Positions 44,551 to 57,198 of a DNA stretch of 64,000 bases are shown here, one piece after another; the first letter of the stretch is position 1, and each line of letters begins with the position of its first letter. The translations under genes and the position numbers were made by a program. The DNA is from Warburgia ugandensis (taxonomy: Eukaryota; Streptophyta; Magnoliopsida; Canellales; Canellaceae): the NCBI GenBank assembly GCA_035236585.1, contig CP141130.1, positions 33,863,501 to 33,927,500 on the forward strand, given 5' to 3'. The notes beneath the pieces are model-generated. The model searched no databases, was not told the DNA's origin, and saw only the letters and a list, made by a program, of their open reading frames with translations.

Positions 44551-47234
44551 TGTAATAACTCCAATTTTGTAATATTGAAATTTCAAGTTTAGCAATGAAA
44601 AGTTCAGTTTTAAAGAAAAGGGCATTCTGGTCATTTCACTAGTCGCCTTAACTAAACCCAGTAATTTGGTCCTAAAAGTGCTTCCATTAGATGCGCCTCG
44701 GAAAAAAGAATCCAACGAGACCAAAATCACACAAAATGGAGTTAAAATGAGCAAGATATGGCCCTTTGAAGTTCAGGGACAAAACTGTAAATTTCACAAA
44801 AACGACTTAACCTGAAAAACACAAGTGCCCGTTCTGATACGGGCACCCTGTCATCTTCAAGCTCCTAGAGGCTTGTGGAATGGTGGTGTTTCAAGGAGAA
44901 ACCACCGCCATTCTGGAGGTTTCCCCACTGCCATTCAAAGGCGGTTAGAACCACTTCAGAACCCTCTTTAAAAGCCCTATAAATAGAGCTCTTGGGTGCC
45001 TCTAATGGCAGCCCAAAACCTTGGAGAAAACCCATCGCGGAGCAGTGACCAAGAGGGGAAGACGTGGAGAGAAAACCAGCCACGAAGCAGGTATGCTCAA
45101 AAACTCCCCAAATCCATCTCACCCATAGTCCTAAGCTCAATTCCCCTAAGTTTTTGCATGAAAAACCATGCAAAACAGAGGCTGGGAGAGACACCAAGGA
45201 CCCTAGAACATCCCCAGGGCAGCACTGGTTCGACAGGGTCGAACCAGGGTGTCCTGAGGACGACTCAGGTCTCTAACGGGTGGGACGATCCAATAGGAAC
45301 GTCCCACGTCTACCTGCGTCAACGTCTGTTTGAAAAACCAAACGGGCGCGTCCAGGGACGCGCCCTCTAAAGGGACAGATGGGCAGAGAAGTCGCGCGCG
45401 TCTGCAGACTCGCCCACTAAGGTGCACGCCGTAGACGCGCAGTGCGCTAGCGCACGTTGACTTTTCTATAACTTAAGGAAGCAGGGCGCACGTCGCAGAC
45501 GCGCAGCGCCCTATGATTCTGTTTTTTTTTGTTTTTAAGACTATGTACATACAATACTAAAATGCTTATAACTTGAGATCTAGAGCTCCGATTGAGGCAC
45601 CGCAAAAGGCGTTGTGTCCGTATCGACGATGCGGACACATCCAAAGCATAAAATCCCTAATCAAGGCCCAATAAAAGGAGGGCATGACCCTTAGAATAGG
45701 TTGGTGGCGCGTGACCACTAGAACTTTGGAAAACTGAGAATACCAAGGCCCAATTAGGACCTTAGGACACCCATAGGCATAGGGATGGACCCCTAATGCC
45801 TAAGTAATAAGATCCAACTGCTCTAAACCCATAAAAGATAGGTTAAACTAACCTTGAGTCCCCAAACCATGTTCAGGAGCGTACGAGGACAAAAGGGTTA
45901 ACGCGACTTAGTCAGGTAGGTGCTCTATCACTATTAGATTCTTTTAAAAGATCTATTATTATTTTGAGAACATATGTTATAAGCATATGACTTGTTTAGC
46001 ATGATTTGATTCAGCATGCATATGATAGACGTTTTGTACATAGCCATGTTTTGAAATGATTGCATATACATTATGCACAAACATGTGTTGCAAGCAAGTG
46101 CATGCATTGCATGATTTATGTACTTGCAAAGATTGCATGTCCTTGAGGGTTGCCAAAAGACGCTGGAGTGCCGAGGGCCAGGCAGTTGTGAGGGACCCAA
46201 AAGAGGACAAGTTTTAACAAAAGGTTTTGACTTATCTTATGTGATTTGGGCAAGTAAGCCCGTGGGTGCTATGCCGAGGGGTCTGGGTTGGCCACTTGGC
46301 CTCTACCACTAATAGGTGGATGGGTACCACGCCCAAAAAGAGGCAAGTCCCTACGTCGACTACATGTGGTACAGGGGGCTACCACTGGTGTCATGGCACT
46401 GGGTCGACGTGTCATAGGCCCCGTGGAGGCTATGACCGAGTGCCCTCAGGTACCCGGGGACCACACGACGAGGAGGTCGTGGGCATAGTGGACCCTATGG
46501 TTTGATGAGTTATGTGCATTTCATATAGCATGATATGAGGTTGGTCGACCATACCATACTAGAGGTCCATGAGTTGGACTCCATGAAGCATCTATTGCAT
46601 ATCATGATGTCATCATAAATATGTATATATGATACTTTCAATTTTGGATTATGTGATCTTTTAAGTCATGAGAATTTTAGTTGATTATGGATTCTTATAC
46701 TGATATTGAGCTCGAGTATTCAAACATACGCATATTTTGAATTTTCAGTTGATTATGGATTCTTAAACTGATATTGAACTCGAGTATTCAAACATACGCA
46801 TGTTTTGAATGAGCATATGATTTTGAAACATCTCATGCATTTATAAAACTAGTAGTGATAGGCTCCTACTGAGTATATTATATACTCACCCAATCCTCAA
46901 CATTTTTCAGATACAACGTAAATACTTAAGGGCAAGGGACGTTTGTACTAGGAGACACAGGCTAAGTACAAGTAAGTAACCCCCTATCTTATGTTTCAAT
47001 GTTACTTGATTGTAGTTACTCTCTAATAGCTGGGGTTGTGACTAACACTTTCTTGGGAATGATATTGATTTAAACTTTGCCATGGCTAAATTATTGAGAA
47101 TGTGTTTTCACACTCGGGGTTTTTATGAAAGATTGTTTTCAAATGAAAAAGATTTTCATGCATCTCATACTTATAAAATAAGAGATCTCACCTTTTTATC
47201 AAAATTGCATCATATAAAAACCCGGGTCATGACA
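44551..47234 (+). repeat. G3 LTR1
   Basis: 2684 bp, TG...CA. More diverged from LTR2 and LTR3 than they are from each other: for example the palindrome region reads gcgcgtctgcagactcgc, and 45360-45420 carries several private changes. GC island about 45340-45510, 68-bp tandem duplication 46675-46810, palindrome gagtatattatatactc 46871-46887. Frames inside are artefacts. Confidence 0.93.
46675..46810. repeat. 68-bp tandem duplication in LTR1
   Basis: Two adjacent units containing ttgattatggattctta and ctcgagtattcaaacatacg, period 68. Also in LTR2 (53939-54074) and LTR3 (61199-61334), but single in the G1 LTR (about 35120-35200). Confidence 0.9.
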
Positions 47235-47236
47235 GT

Positions 47237-47252
47237 TGGTATGAGAGCAAGG
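47237..47252 (+). promoter_or_regulatory. G3 primer-binding site, unit 1
   Basis: tggtatgagagcaagg, 2 bp after the LTR end. Matches the initiator-Met tRNA primer site TGGTATCAGAGC with one mismatch (C to G), shared by all three units. Confidence 0.85.
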
Positions 47253-47374
47253 TTTAACGTTACTCACAGCCCAATTATGAGGAGGATAACTTATAATCAA
47301 GTTTCATAGATGAAAGAGTAAGGGGTAATAGGATAACACAAACTAAGATTTGGTGAATTGCCTTGTGATTATAG

Positions 47375-48007
47375 ATGCCTAGGAAGAAGGAAAGCAATGC
47401 TCCAAGACCTGAAGCCCCACCAGTGGACTCCACTGGGTCGGGCAACGGGATGGCTGAGTTATTTTAGCAATTTTTACAGAACATGGGACAATACATGAAT
47501 AGCCATAGCCAAACTCCTACCCCCCGAAATCCTTCCCCTGATAAAACAATAGATAGGACTGAAGTTCAGTTAGAAAGGTTTCAAAAACTAGCTCCCTCAT
47601 TCACAGGAGAAGATGAAGCATCCACGGCTGAAAAATGGTTAATTGATATTGAAAAGATATTTAAGGCCATGAACATAGCTGAAGAAAGAAAAGTACCCAT
47701 GGCCACATTTTTGTTTAGAGGAGAGGCTACCTTTTGGTGGGAAACAGCAGAAAGAACTTATTTTGATCAGCAAGAAACAATAGGATGGGAAGAGTTTAGA
47801 AAGGTCTTTAATGACAAATATTATCCTAAACATATAAGGAAACAGAAGGAAAAGGAATTTATGGACTTAGAACAAGGAAGTATGACCGTCCAACAGTATG
47901 AAAGTAGATTCATCAGCCTTCGAAGATTTGCACCCCGTGCTTGTGCTGATGAAGAAGATGCAGCCGAAAGATTTGTAGATGGACTCAACCCAGGACTCAG
48001 AACGTAG
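47375..48007 (+). pseudogene. G3 unit 1 gag
   Basis: The natural start is ATG 47375 (MPRKKESNAPRPEAPP). An in-frame TAG follows at 47465, shared by all units; the frame reopens at ATG 47483. Capsid region: [72 protein letters not shown], typical of Ty3/gypsy retrotransposon gag. Ends LRT-stop at 48007 because of a 1-bp deletion (ctcagaacgtag against ctcaggaacagag in unit 3). Particle protein, non-functional in this copy. Confidence 0.85.
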
Positions 48008-48048
48008 TTCTAGGTTTCCAACCTGCCACAAGAGCCAAAGCAAGAGAG

Positions 48049-49704
48049 ATGACCTCCCTATATGAAAAAGATTATCAAAGGAACCAGGCAATAAGAGAAA
48101 CTAAGAACATCAACACCATGAAGAACAAAGGAAAGAGACCCTTTCAGTCATCTGGACCTAGGCCACCTTTCAAGAAGCCATTTGAAAACAAAGGAAGAAG
48201 ACTAGACTGGAAGGCATGCCCTAGGTATAACAGAAATCATCCAGGCAAACCATGTCCCACTTTCAACATCACCTACTATAGTTGTGGAGAATTAGGACAT
48301 TTTTCTAGCAACTGTCCAAAAAGGAAAGTACAAGAGCGTAAAGAAGATCAAGTTCCAAAAAGTCAAGGACGTGTCTTTGCCCTGACTTCCATTCAAGCCC
48401 AAGCATCAAATGCAATCGTTGAAGGTACTCTTTCTATCTATGATACACCTGCTAAAGTTCTATTTGATACAGGCTCCACTCATTCTTTCATATCCCGAGA
48501 ATTTGCATCATCCTTGGACATTATACCACAGGACCTAGACTTCACTCTAGAAGTCATGACTCCTGTAGGCCAGGCACTCCCCACTTATTCTTATCTCCAG
48601 GATGTCCACATTCTGATTAAGAACCAATTGTTACATGCCAACCTTATCCATTTAGATATGAATGACTTCGACATCATCCTAGGTATGGACTGGCTAGCCT
48701 TTCATCAAGCCTTTGTTGATTGTCGTCAGAAGCGTGTCACTTTTACCCTACCTAATAGAGACACTTTCACCCTCCAAGGAAGAAAGGATTATTCTAGAGC
48801 GTGTTTTATCTCTGCCATGAAAGCAGTTAAACACATTGCTCAAGGATGCCCCTTCTTCTTAGCCAAGATTGAATCTATCGAGAGTCCCCAACCAAAGCTA
48901 AAGGATGTCGAGGTTGTCCAAGAATTTCCTGACGTGTTCCCTGAGGACTTACTGTGTCTACCTCCCCCAAGGGAAGTTGAGTTCATCATTGACCTTATAC
49001 CCGGTACTTCCCCCATTTCCAAAGCTCCTTACCGAATGGCTCCTGCAGAACTTAGAGAACTAATGACCCAGTTACAGGAACTACTTGACAAAGGGTTCAT
49101 ACGACCTAGCGTGTCTCCGTGGGGAGCTCCAGTCCTTTTTGTTAAGAAAAAGGATGGCTCCATGAGATTGTGCATAGACTATCGGATGCTGAATAGGGTC
49201 ACCATTAAAAATAAGTACCCTCTTCCACGAATTGATGATCTTTTCGATCAACTTCAGTCAGCTAGAGTCTTCTCTAAGATTGATCTACGGTCAGGGTACC
49301 ATCAACTTCAAGTTAGAGAAGAAGATATCCCCAAGACAGCCTTCAGGACTCGATATGGCCATTATGAATTCAGAGTGATGTCCTTTGGTTTGACTAATGC
49401 TCCAGCCGCGTTCATGGACCTCATGAATAGGGTGTTCAAGGAGTACTTAGATAAATTCATCATAGTGTTTGTGGATGATATCTTAATATATTTTGAAACT
49501 CCTGAAGACCATATGGAACATCTAAGGATAACATTAAGCACCCTACGAGCACACAAGCTATATGCAAAATTCAGTAAGTGTGAGTTTTGGCTGGAAAAGG
49601 TTAATTTCTTAGGACACATTATTTCTCAAGATGGCGTAGCAGTTGATACCACTAAGGTTGAATCGATGCAGGCTGGGAGAGACCTAAGACAGTCACGTAA
49701 ATAA
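48049..49704 (+). pseudogene. G3 unit 1 zinc knuckle, protease and RT
   Basis: Open frame of 551 codons. Zinc-binding words are damaged: [13 protein letters not shown] and [14 protein letters not shown], each with one Cys changed to Tyr compared with G1. Protease active site FDTGSTHSF intact (about residue 141). [43 protein letters not shown], then FVDDILIY (about residue 480). The frame ends at 49704 after a cluster of private differences (49665-49700) replacing the sequence of unit 2. A private change also turns the EDLPGLPPP equivalent into EDLLCLPPP. Confidence 0.88.
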
Positions 49705-51772
49705 GAAGCTTCTTAGGACTTGCCGGATATTACAGAGATTCATCGAAGGTTTTTCACAAATGGCTTTACCTCTAACTAAGCTAACCAGGAAAGACACAAG
49801 ATTTGAATGGACTGATAAATGTGAGGAAAGCTTCCAAGAACTAAAAAGAAGGTTGACTATCGCACTGTCCTTACCTTACCTTCGTGAAGTGGCGGATTTG
49901 AGATATACAATGATGCCTCGCAACAAGGCTAGGCTGCGTACTTATGCAACATGGGAAGGTAATCGCTATGCTTCTCGACAACTCAAGAAGCATGAAGTCA
50001 ATTACCCAACCCATGACTTGGAATTAGCAGCCATAGTCTTTGCCTTGCGAATATGGAGACATTATTTATATGGGGAAAAGTTTGAAGTTTTTACAGATCA
50101 CAAGAGTCTTAAATATATCATTTCCCAACAAGACTTAAACATGCGACAAAGAAGATGGATGGACTACTTAAAAGACTATGACTTCTCCATTCATTATCAC
50201 CCTGGAAAAGCTAATGTGGTAGCTGATGCATTAAGCAGAAGAACCCAAGGGATGTGTGCAAGTTTATTAACCAAGAGATGGAAGCTACTACAAGAAGGAA
50301 TCACATAGAAACCAAACATAAGTAAGCACAAGATCATTATGGCAGGTCTAACAATAAAGTCGGCTATTAATGAAAAAGTTAAGCAAGAACAGAAAGGAGA
50401 CTCAGATATACAAGCTTTCATAGGAAAACCAGGATTTACAAGAAGAGAAGATGGTAGCATTTACATGCAAGGAAGATTAGTGGTACTGGCTAATGAAGAG
50501 TTAAGACAAGAAATTTTAAAAGAGGCTCATCGGTCCAAGTATACAATACACCCAGGAGGGACTAAGATGTATCAGGACTTAAAGAAACAATATTGGTGGG
50601 ATGGTATGAAAAGAGACATAGGGGAATTTGTGGCAAAGTGTTTAACATGTCAACAAGTAAAGGCTGAACATCAAAGACCTACGGGATTGTTACAACTCCT
50701 TGAGTTACCTGAATGGAAATGGAACCATATCACAATGGACTTCATTGTAGGGCTACCCAAGACCTCTAAGGGTCATGACATGATTTGGGTAATTGTTGAT
50801 AGATTAACTAAGACAGCCCATTTCCTTCCTATACGTCATACCCAATCCATTGACAGCCTATCTCAGCTATACATCAAAGAGATAGTAAGTCTACATGGTA
50901 TACCCCTTAGTATCACTTCAAATAGGGATAGCCGCTTCACTTGGAACTCTGGAAGTCTGTCCAAAAATCCTTAGGATCTTCCTTGAACTATAGCACAGCC
51001 TTCCATCCATAGACCGATGGACAGTCAGAGCGCACAATCCAAATAGTCGAAGATATGTTGCAAACTTGTGCCCTTGATTGGAAGCAGAGTTGGGATGAAA
51101 ACCTACCGCTAGTCGAGTTTGCGTACAACAATAGCTTTCAGTCAAGCATTGGCATGGCTCCATATGAGGCGCTCTATGGGAGACCCTGTCGATCACCCAC
51201 CAGTTGGAGTGAAGTTGGAGAATCCAGGGTGCTCCAGTCCGAGCTGGTAGAGCAATGTGCCGAGAAGGTCAGACTCATAAGGAGCTGCCTCCTCACAGCT
51301 CAAAGCTGCCAAAAGAGCTATGCTGATTGAAGGAGGAGACCATTGGAATTCGACATAGGAGAGGACGTTTTCCTGAAGATATCTCCCACTAAAGGAGTTA
51401 TGAGGTTCGGTATCAAAGGCAAGCTTAGTCCGCGTTACATAGGACCTTTCGAAATCCTGGAGAAAGTGGGAAAAGTGGCCTACAGGATCGCGCTACCCCC
51501 TCAGCTATCCGAAGTGCATAACGTGTTCTATGTGTCTATGCTAAGGAGGTACGTGCCTGACCCCGCTCATGTCATCGACCAGGTACCCATAGAGATGACG
51601 GAGGATCTCGTACTAGAGACAAGACCCGGTTGAGATTCAGGATCGTAAGAATAAGAAGTTGCGGAACAAGGACATACCCTTAGTCAAAGTTTTGTGGAGA
51701 AATGCGCACATGGAAGAAGAAACTTGGGAACCGGAGTCAGAAATGCGAGAAAAGTACCCTGAGATCTTTTGA
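49705..51772 (+). pseudogene. G3 unit 1 RNase H, integrase, chromodomain
   Basis: RNase H (49760-50308): the SDASQQG Asp region is scrambled by frameshifts (49858-49930); ELAAIVFAL and [10 protein letters not shown] remain. Integrase (50339-50974): HRSKYTIH and CLTCQQ zinc ligands and [10 protein letters not shown] present, but the second catalytic motif reads ITSNRDSRF, with Asp changed to Asn (G1 has SDRD). A 1-bp loss then shifts the frame, and FHP-stop-TDGQSERT follows. C-terminal: 51343-51633 GPFEILEKVGKVAYRI and HNVFYVSMLRRYVPDPAHV; after another shift, chromodomain words KKLRNKDIPLVKVLW to KYPEIF-stop at 51770-51772. Confidence 0.85.
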
Positions 51773-51808
51773 CTGTATATAGTAGAATTTCGGGGGCAAA
51801 ATTCCCCT

Positions 51809-51821
51809 AAGGGGGTAAGAA
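51809..51821 (+). promoter_or_regulatory. G3 polypurine tract, unit 1
   Basis: aagggggtaagaa immediately before TGTAATAAC of LTR2. Confidence 0.88.
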
Positions 51822-54498
51822 TGTAATAACTCCAATTTTGTAATATTGAAATTCCAAGTTTAGCAATGAAAAGTTCAGTTTTAAAGAAAAGGGCATTTTG
51901 GTCATTTCACTAGTTGCCTTAACTAAACCCAGAAATTTGGTCCTAAAAGTGGTGCCATTAGATGCGTCTCAGAAAAAAGAATCCAACGAGACCAAAATCA
52001 CCCAAAACGGAGTTAAAATGAGCAAGATATGGCCCTTTGAAGTTCAGGGACAAAACTGTAAATTTCACAAAAACGACTTAACCTGAAAACACACAGGTGC
52101 CCGTTCTGATACGGGCACCCCGTCGTCTTCAAGCTCCTAGAGGCTTGTGGAACGGCGGTGTTTCAAGGAGAAACCACCGCCATTCTGGAGGTTTCCCCAC
52201 CTCCATTCAAAGGCGGTTAGAACCCCTCCAGAACCCTCTTTAAAAGCCCTATAAAGAGAGCTCTTGGGTGCCTCTAATGGCAGCCCAAAACCTTGGAGAA
52301 AACCCATCACGGAGCAGTGACCAAGAGGGGAAAACGTGGAGAGAAAACCAGCCACGAAGCAGGTATGCTCAAAAACTCCCCAAATCCATCTCACCCATAG
52401 TCCTAAGCTCAATTCCCCTAAGTTTTTGCATGAAAAACCATGCAAAACGGAGCCTGGGAGAGCCACCAAGGACCCTGGGACGTCCCCAGGGCCGCACTGG
52501 TTCGACAAGGTTGAACCAGGGTGACCTGAGGATGACCCAGGTCTCTAACGGGTGGGACGATCCAATAGGAACGTCCCACGTTGACGTCCGTTTGAAAAAC
52601 CAAACGAGCGCGTCCAGGGACGCGCCCGCTAAAGGGACAGATGGGCGGAGAAGTTGAGCGCGTCTGCAGACGCGCCAGCTGAGGTGCACGCCACAGAAGC
52701 GCAGTGCGCTAGCACACGTCGACTTTGCTGTTACTTAAGAAAGCAGGGCACACGTCGCAGACGCGCAGCGCCCTAGCATTCCGTTTTTTTGTGTCTTTAA
52801 GACTTTATGTACAAACAATACTAAAATGCTTATAACTTGAGATCTAGAGCTCCGATTGAGGTGCCGTAAAAGGCGTTGTATCTGTATCGACGATTCCAAC
52901 ACATCCAAGGCATAAAATCCCTAATCAAGGTCCAATAAAAGGAGGGCATGACCCTTAGAATAGGTTGGTGGCGCGTGACCATTAGAACTTTGGAAAACTG
53001 AGAATACCAAGGCCCAATTAGGACCTTAGGACACCCATAGGCATAGGGATGGACCCCTAATGCCTAAGTAATAAGACCCAACTGCTCTAAACCCATAAAA
53101 GATAGGTTAAACTAACCTTGAGTCCCCAAACCATGTTCAGGAGCGTACGAGGACAAAAGGGTTAACGCGACTTAGTCATGTAGGTGCTCTATCACTATTA
53201 GATTCTTTTAAAAGATCTATTATTATTTTGAGAACATATGTTATAAGCATATGACTTGTTTAGCATGATTTGATTCAGCATGCATATGATAGACGTTTTG
53301 TAAATAGCCATGTTTTGAAATGATTGCATATACATTATGCACAAACATGTGTTGCAAGCAAGTGCATGCATTGCATGATTTATGTACTTGCAAAGATTGC
53401 ATGTCCTTGAGGGTTGCCAAAAGATGCTGGAGTGCCGAGGGCCAGGCAGTTGTGAGGGACCCAAAAGAGGACAAGTTTTAACAAAAGGTTTTGACTTATC
53501 TTATGTGATTTGGGCAAGTAAGCCCGTGGGTGCTATGCCGAGGGGTCTGGGTTGGCCACTTGGCCTCTACCACTAATAGGTGGATGGGTACCACGCCCAA
53601 AAAGAGGCAAGTCCCTACGTCGACTGCATGTGGTACAGGGGGCTACCACTGGTGTCACGGCACTGGGTCGACGTGTCATAGGCCCCGTGGAGGCTATGAC
53701 CGAGTGCCCTCAGGTACCCGGGGACCACACGACGAGGAGGTCGTGGGCATAGTGGACCCTATGGTTTGATGAGTTATGTGCATTTCATATAGCATGATAT
53801 GAGGTTGGTCGACCATACCATACTAGAGGTCCATGAGTTGGACTCCATGAAGCATCTATTGCATATCATGATGTCATCATAAATATGTATATATGATACT
53901 TTCAATTTTGGATTATGTGATCTTTTAAGTCATGAGAATTTTAGTTGATTATGGATTCTTATACTGATATTGAGCTCGAGTATTCAAACATACGCATATT
54001 TTGAATTTTCAGTTGATTATGGATTCTTAAACTGATATTGAACTCGAGTATTCAAACATACGCATGTTTTGAATGAGCATATGATTTTGAAACATCTCAT
54101 GCATTTATAAAACTAGTAGTGATAGGCCCCTACTGAGTATATTATATACTCACCCAATCCTCAACATTTTTTAGATACAACGTAAATACTTAAGGGCAAG
54201 GGATGTTTGTACTAGGAGACACAGGCTAAGTACAAGTAAGTAACCCCCTATCTTATGTTTCAATGTTACTTGATTGTAGTTACTCTCTAATAGCTGGGGT
54301 TGTGACTAACACTTTCTTGGGAATGATATTGATTTAAACTTTGCCATGGCTAAATTATTGAGAATGTGTTTACACAGTCGGGGTTTTTATGAAAGATTGT
54401 TTTCAAATGAAAAAGATTTTCATGCATCTCATACTTATAAAATAAGAGATCTCACCTTTTTATCAAAATTGCATCATATAAAAACCCGGGTCATGACA
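51822..54498 (+). repeat. G3 LTR2 (shared between units 1 and 2)
   Basis: 2677 bp. It serves as 3' LTR of unit 1 and 5' LTR of unit 2. It contains the perfect 18-bp palindrome gcgcgtctgcagacgcgc (52658-52675). Nearly identical to LTR3, with only scattered differences (for example 53286, 53625, 54128). Confidence 0.93.
52658..52675. promoter_or_regulatory. Perfect 18-bp palindrome in the LTR GC island
   Basis: gcgcgtctgcagacgcgc equals its own complement. LTR1 (45396-45413) and LTR3 (59918-59935) each carry one mismatch; the G1 LTR has the related gcgtctgtagacgc twice. A protein-binding role is inferred only. Confidence 0.5.
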
Positions 54499-54500
54499 GT

Positions 54501-54516
54501 TGGTATGAGAGCAAGG
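54501..54516 (+). promoter_or_regulatory. G3 primer-binding site, unit 2
   Basis: tggtatgagagcaagg, as in unit 1, 2 bp after the end of LTR2. Confidence 0.85.
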
Positions 54517-54638
54517 TTTAACGTTACTCACAGCCCAATTATGAGGAGGATAACTTATAATCAAGTTTCATAGATGAAAGAGTAAGGGGTAATAGGATAA
54601 CACAAACTAAGATTTGGTGAATTGCCTTGTGATTATAG

Positions 54639-55312
54639 ATGCCTAGGAAGAAGGAAAGCAATGCTCCAAGACCTGAAGCCCCACCAGTGGACTCCACTGG
54701 GTCGGGCAACGGGATGGCTGAGTTATTTTAGCAATTTTTACAGAACATGGGACAATACATGAATAGCCATAGCCAAACTCCTACCCCCCGAAATCCTTCC
54801 CCTGATAAAACAATAGATAGGACTGAGGTTCAGTTAGAAAGGTTTCAAAAACTAGCTCCCTCATTCACAGGAGAAGATGAAGCATCCACGGCTGAAAAAT
54901 GGTTAATTGATATTGAAAAGATATTTAAGGCCATGAACATAGCTGAAGAAAGAAAAGTACCCATGGCCACATTTTTGTTTAGAGGAGAGGCTACCTTTTG
55001 GTGGGAAACAGCAGAAAGAACTTATTTTGATCAGCAAGAAACAATAGGATGGGAAGAGTTTAGAAAGGTCTTTAATGACAAATATTATCCTAAACATATA
55101 AGGAAACGAAGGAAAAGGAATTTATGGACTTAGAACAAGGAAGTATGACCGTCCAACAGTATGAAAGTAGATTCATCAGCCTTCGAAGATTTGCACCCCG
55201 TGCTTGTGCTGATGAAGAAGATGCAGCCGAAAGATTTGTAGATGGACTCAACCCAGGACTCAGAACGTAGTTCTAGGTTTCCAACCTGCCACAAGAGGCC
55301 AAAGCAGTAGAG
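54639..55312 (+). pseudogene. G3 unit 2 gag
   Basis: Same start and same early TAG (54729-54731) as units 1 and 3. The capsid frame from 54747 is broken at 55107-55109, where aaacgaagg has lost one base relative to aaacagaagg, ending at 55133. The later part regains homology ([15 protein letters not shown]), again with the ctcagaacgtag lesion of unit 1. Sharing that lesion with unit 1 but not unit 3 is informative about copying history. Confidence 0.83.
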
Positions 55313-57198
55313 ATGACCTCCCTATATGAAAAAGATTATCAAAGGAACCAGGCAATAAGAGAAACTAAGAACATCAACACCATGAAGAACAAAGGAAAGA
55401 GACCCTTTCAGTCATCTGGACCTAGGCCACCTTTCAAGAAGCCATTTGAAAACAAAGGAAGAAGACTAGACTGGAAGGCATGCCCTAGGTATAACAGAAA
55501 TCATCCAGGCAAACCATGTCCCACTTTCAACATCACCTACTATAGTTGTGGAGAATTAGGACATTTTTCTAGCAACTGTCCAAAAAGGAAAGTACAAGAG
55601 CGTAAAGAAGATCAAGTTCCAAAAAGTCAAGGACGTGTCTTTGCCCTGACTTCCATTCAAGCCCAAGCATCAAATGCAATCGTTGAAGGTACTCTTTCTA
55701 TCTATGATACACCTGCTAAAGTTCTATTTGATACAGGCTCCACTCATTCTTTCATATCCCGAGAATTTGCATCATCCTTGGACATTATACCACAGGACCT
55801 AGACTTCACTCTAGAAGTCATGACTCCTGTAGGCCAGGCACTCCCCACTTATTCTTATCTCCAGGATGTCCACATTCTGATTAAGAACCAATTGTTACAT
55901 GCCAACCTTATCCATTTAGATATGAATGACTTCGACATCATCCTAGGTATGGACTGGCTAGCCTTTCATCAAGCCTTTGTTGATTGTCGTCAGAAGCGTG
56001 TCACTTTTACCCTACCTAATAGAGACACTTTCACCCTCCAAGGAAGAAAGGATTATTCTGGAGCGTGTTTTATCTCTGCCATGAAAGCAGTTAAACACAT
56101 TGCTCAAGGATGCCCCTTCTTCTTAGCCAAGATTGAATCTATCGAGAGTCCCCAACCAAAGCTAAAGGATGTCGAGGTTGTCCAAGAATTTCCTGACGTG
56201 TTCCCTGAGGACTTACCAGGTCTACCTCCCCAAGGGAAGTTGAGTTCATCATTGACCTTATACCCGGTACTTCCCCCATTTCCAAAGCTCCTTACCGAAT
56301 GGCTCCTGCAGAACTTAGAGAACTAATGACCCAGTTACAGGAACTACTTGACAAAGGGTTCATACGACCTAGCGTGTCTCCGTGGGGAGCTCCAGTCCTT
56401 TTTGTTAAGAAAAAGGATGGCTCCATGAGATTGTGCATAGACTATCGGATGCTGAATAGGGTCACCATTAAAAATAAGTACCCTCTTCCACGAATTGATC
56501 ATCTTTTCGATCAACTTCAGTCAGCTAGAGTCTTCTCTAAGATTGATCTACGGTCAGGGTACCATCAACTTCAAGTTAGAGAAGAAGATATCCCCAAGAC
56601 AGCCTTCAGGACTCGATATGGCCATTATGAATTCAGAGTGATGTCCTTTGGTTTGACTAATGCTCCAGCCGCGTTCATGGACCTCATGAATAGGGTGTTC
56701 AAGGAGTACTTAGATAAATTCATCATAGTGTTTGTGGATGATATCTTAATATATTTTGAAACTCCTGAAGACCATATGGAACATCTAAGGATAACATTAA
56801 GCACCCTACGAGCACACAAGCTATATGCAAAATTCAGTAAGTGTGAGTTTTGGCTGGAAAAGGTTAATTTCTTAGGACACATTATTTCTCAAGATGGCGT
56901 AGCAGTTGATACCACTAAGGTTGAATCAGTACAGAACTGGGAGAGACCTAAGACAGTCACAGAAATAAGAAGCTTCTTAGGACTTGCCGGATATTACAGG
57001 AGATTCATCGAAGGTTTTTCACAAATGGCTTTACCTCTAACTAAGCTAACCAGGAAAGACACAAGATTTGAATGGACTGATAAATGTGAGGAAAGCTTCC
57101 AAGAACTAAAAAGAAGGTTGACTACTGCACCTGTCCTTACCTTACCTTCAGGAAGTGGCGGATTTGAGATATACAGCGATGCCTCGCAACAAGGCTAG
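55313..57198 (+). pseudogene. G3 unit 2 zinc knuckle, protease, RT, RNase H start
   Basis: Frame 55313-56326 carries the Cys-to-Tyr zinc words and FDTGSTHSF. It breaks where ctccccaaggg has lost one C relative to ctcccccaaggg. Frame 56299-57198 carries the complete RT (FVDDILIY) and the RT-RNase H connection ([20 protein letters not shown], missing in unit 1), then the first RNase H Asp (IYSDASQQG). It stops at caaggctaggctgcg, a 1-bp deletion shared with unit 1. Confidence 0.87.

Noticed and set aside
44865-46505. Frames of 64-124 codons repeated in each G3 LTR (for example 44996-45370, 46266-46505)
   Set aside because: They recur only because the LTR recurs. Frames differ between LTR families, and there is no domain or codon-bias evidence.
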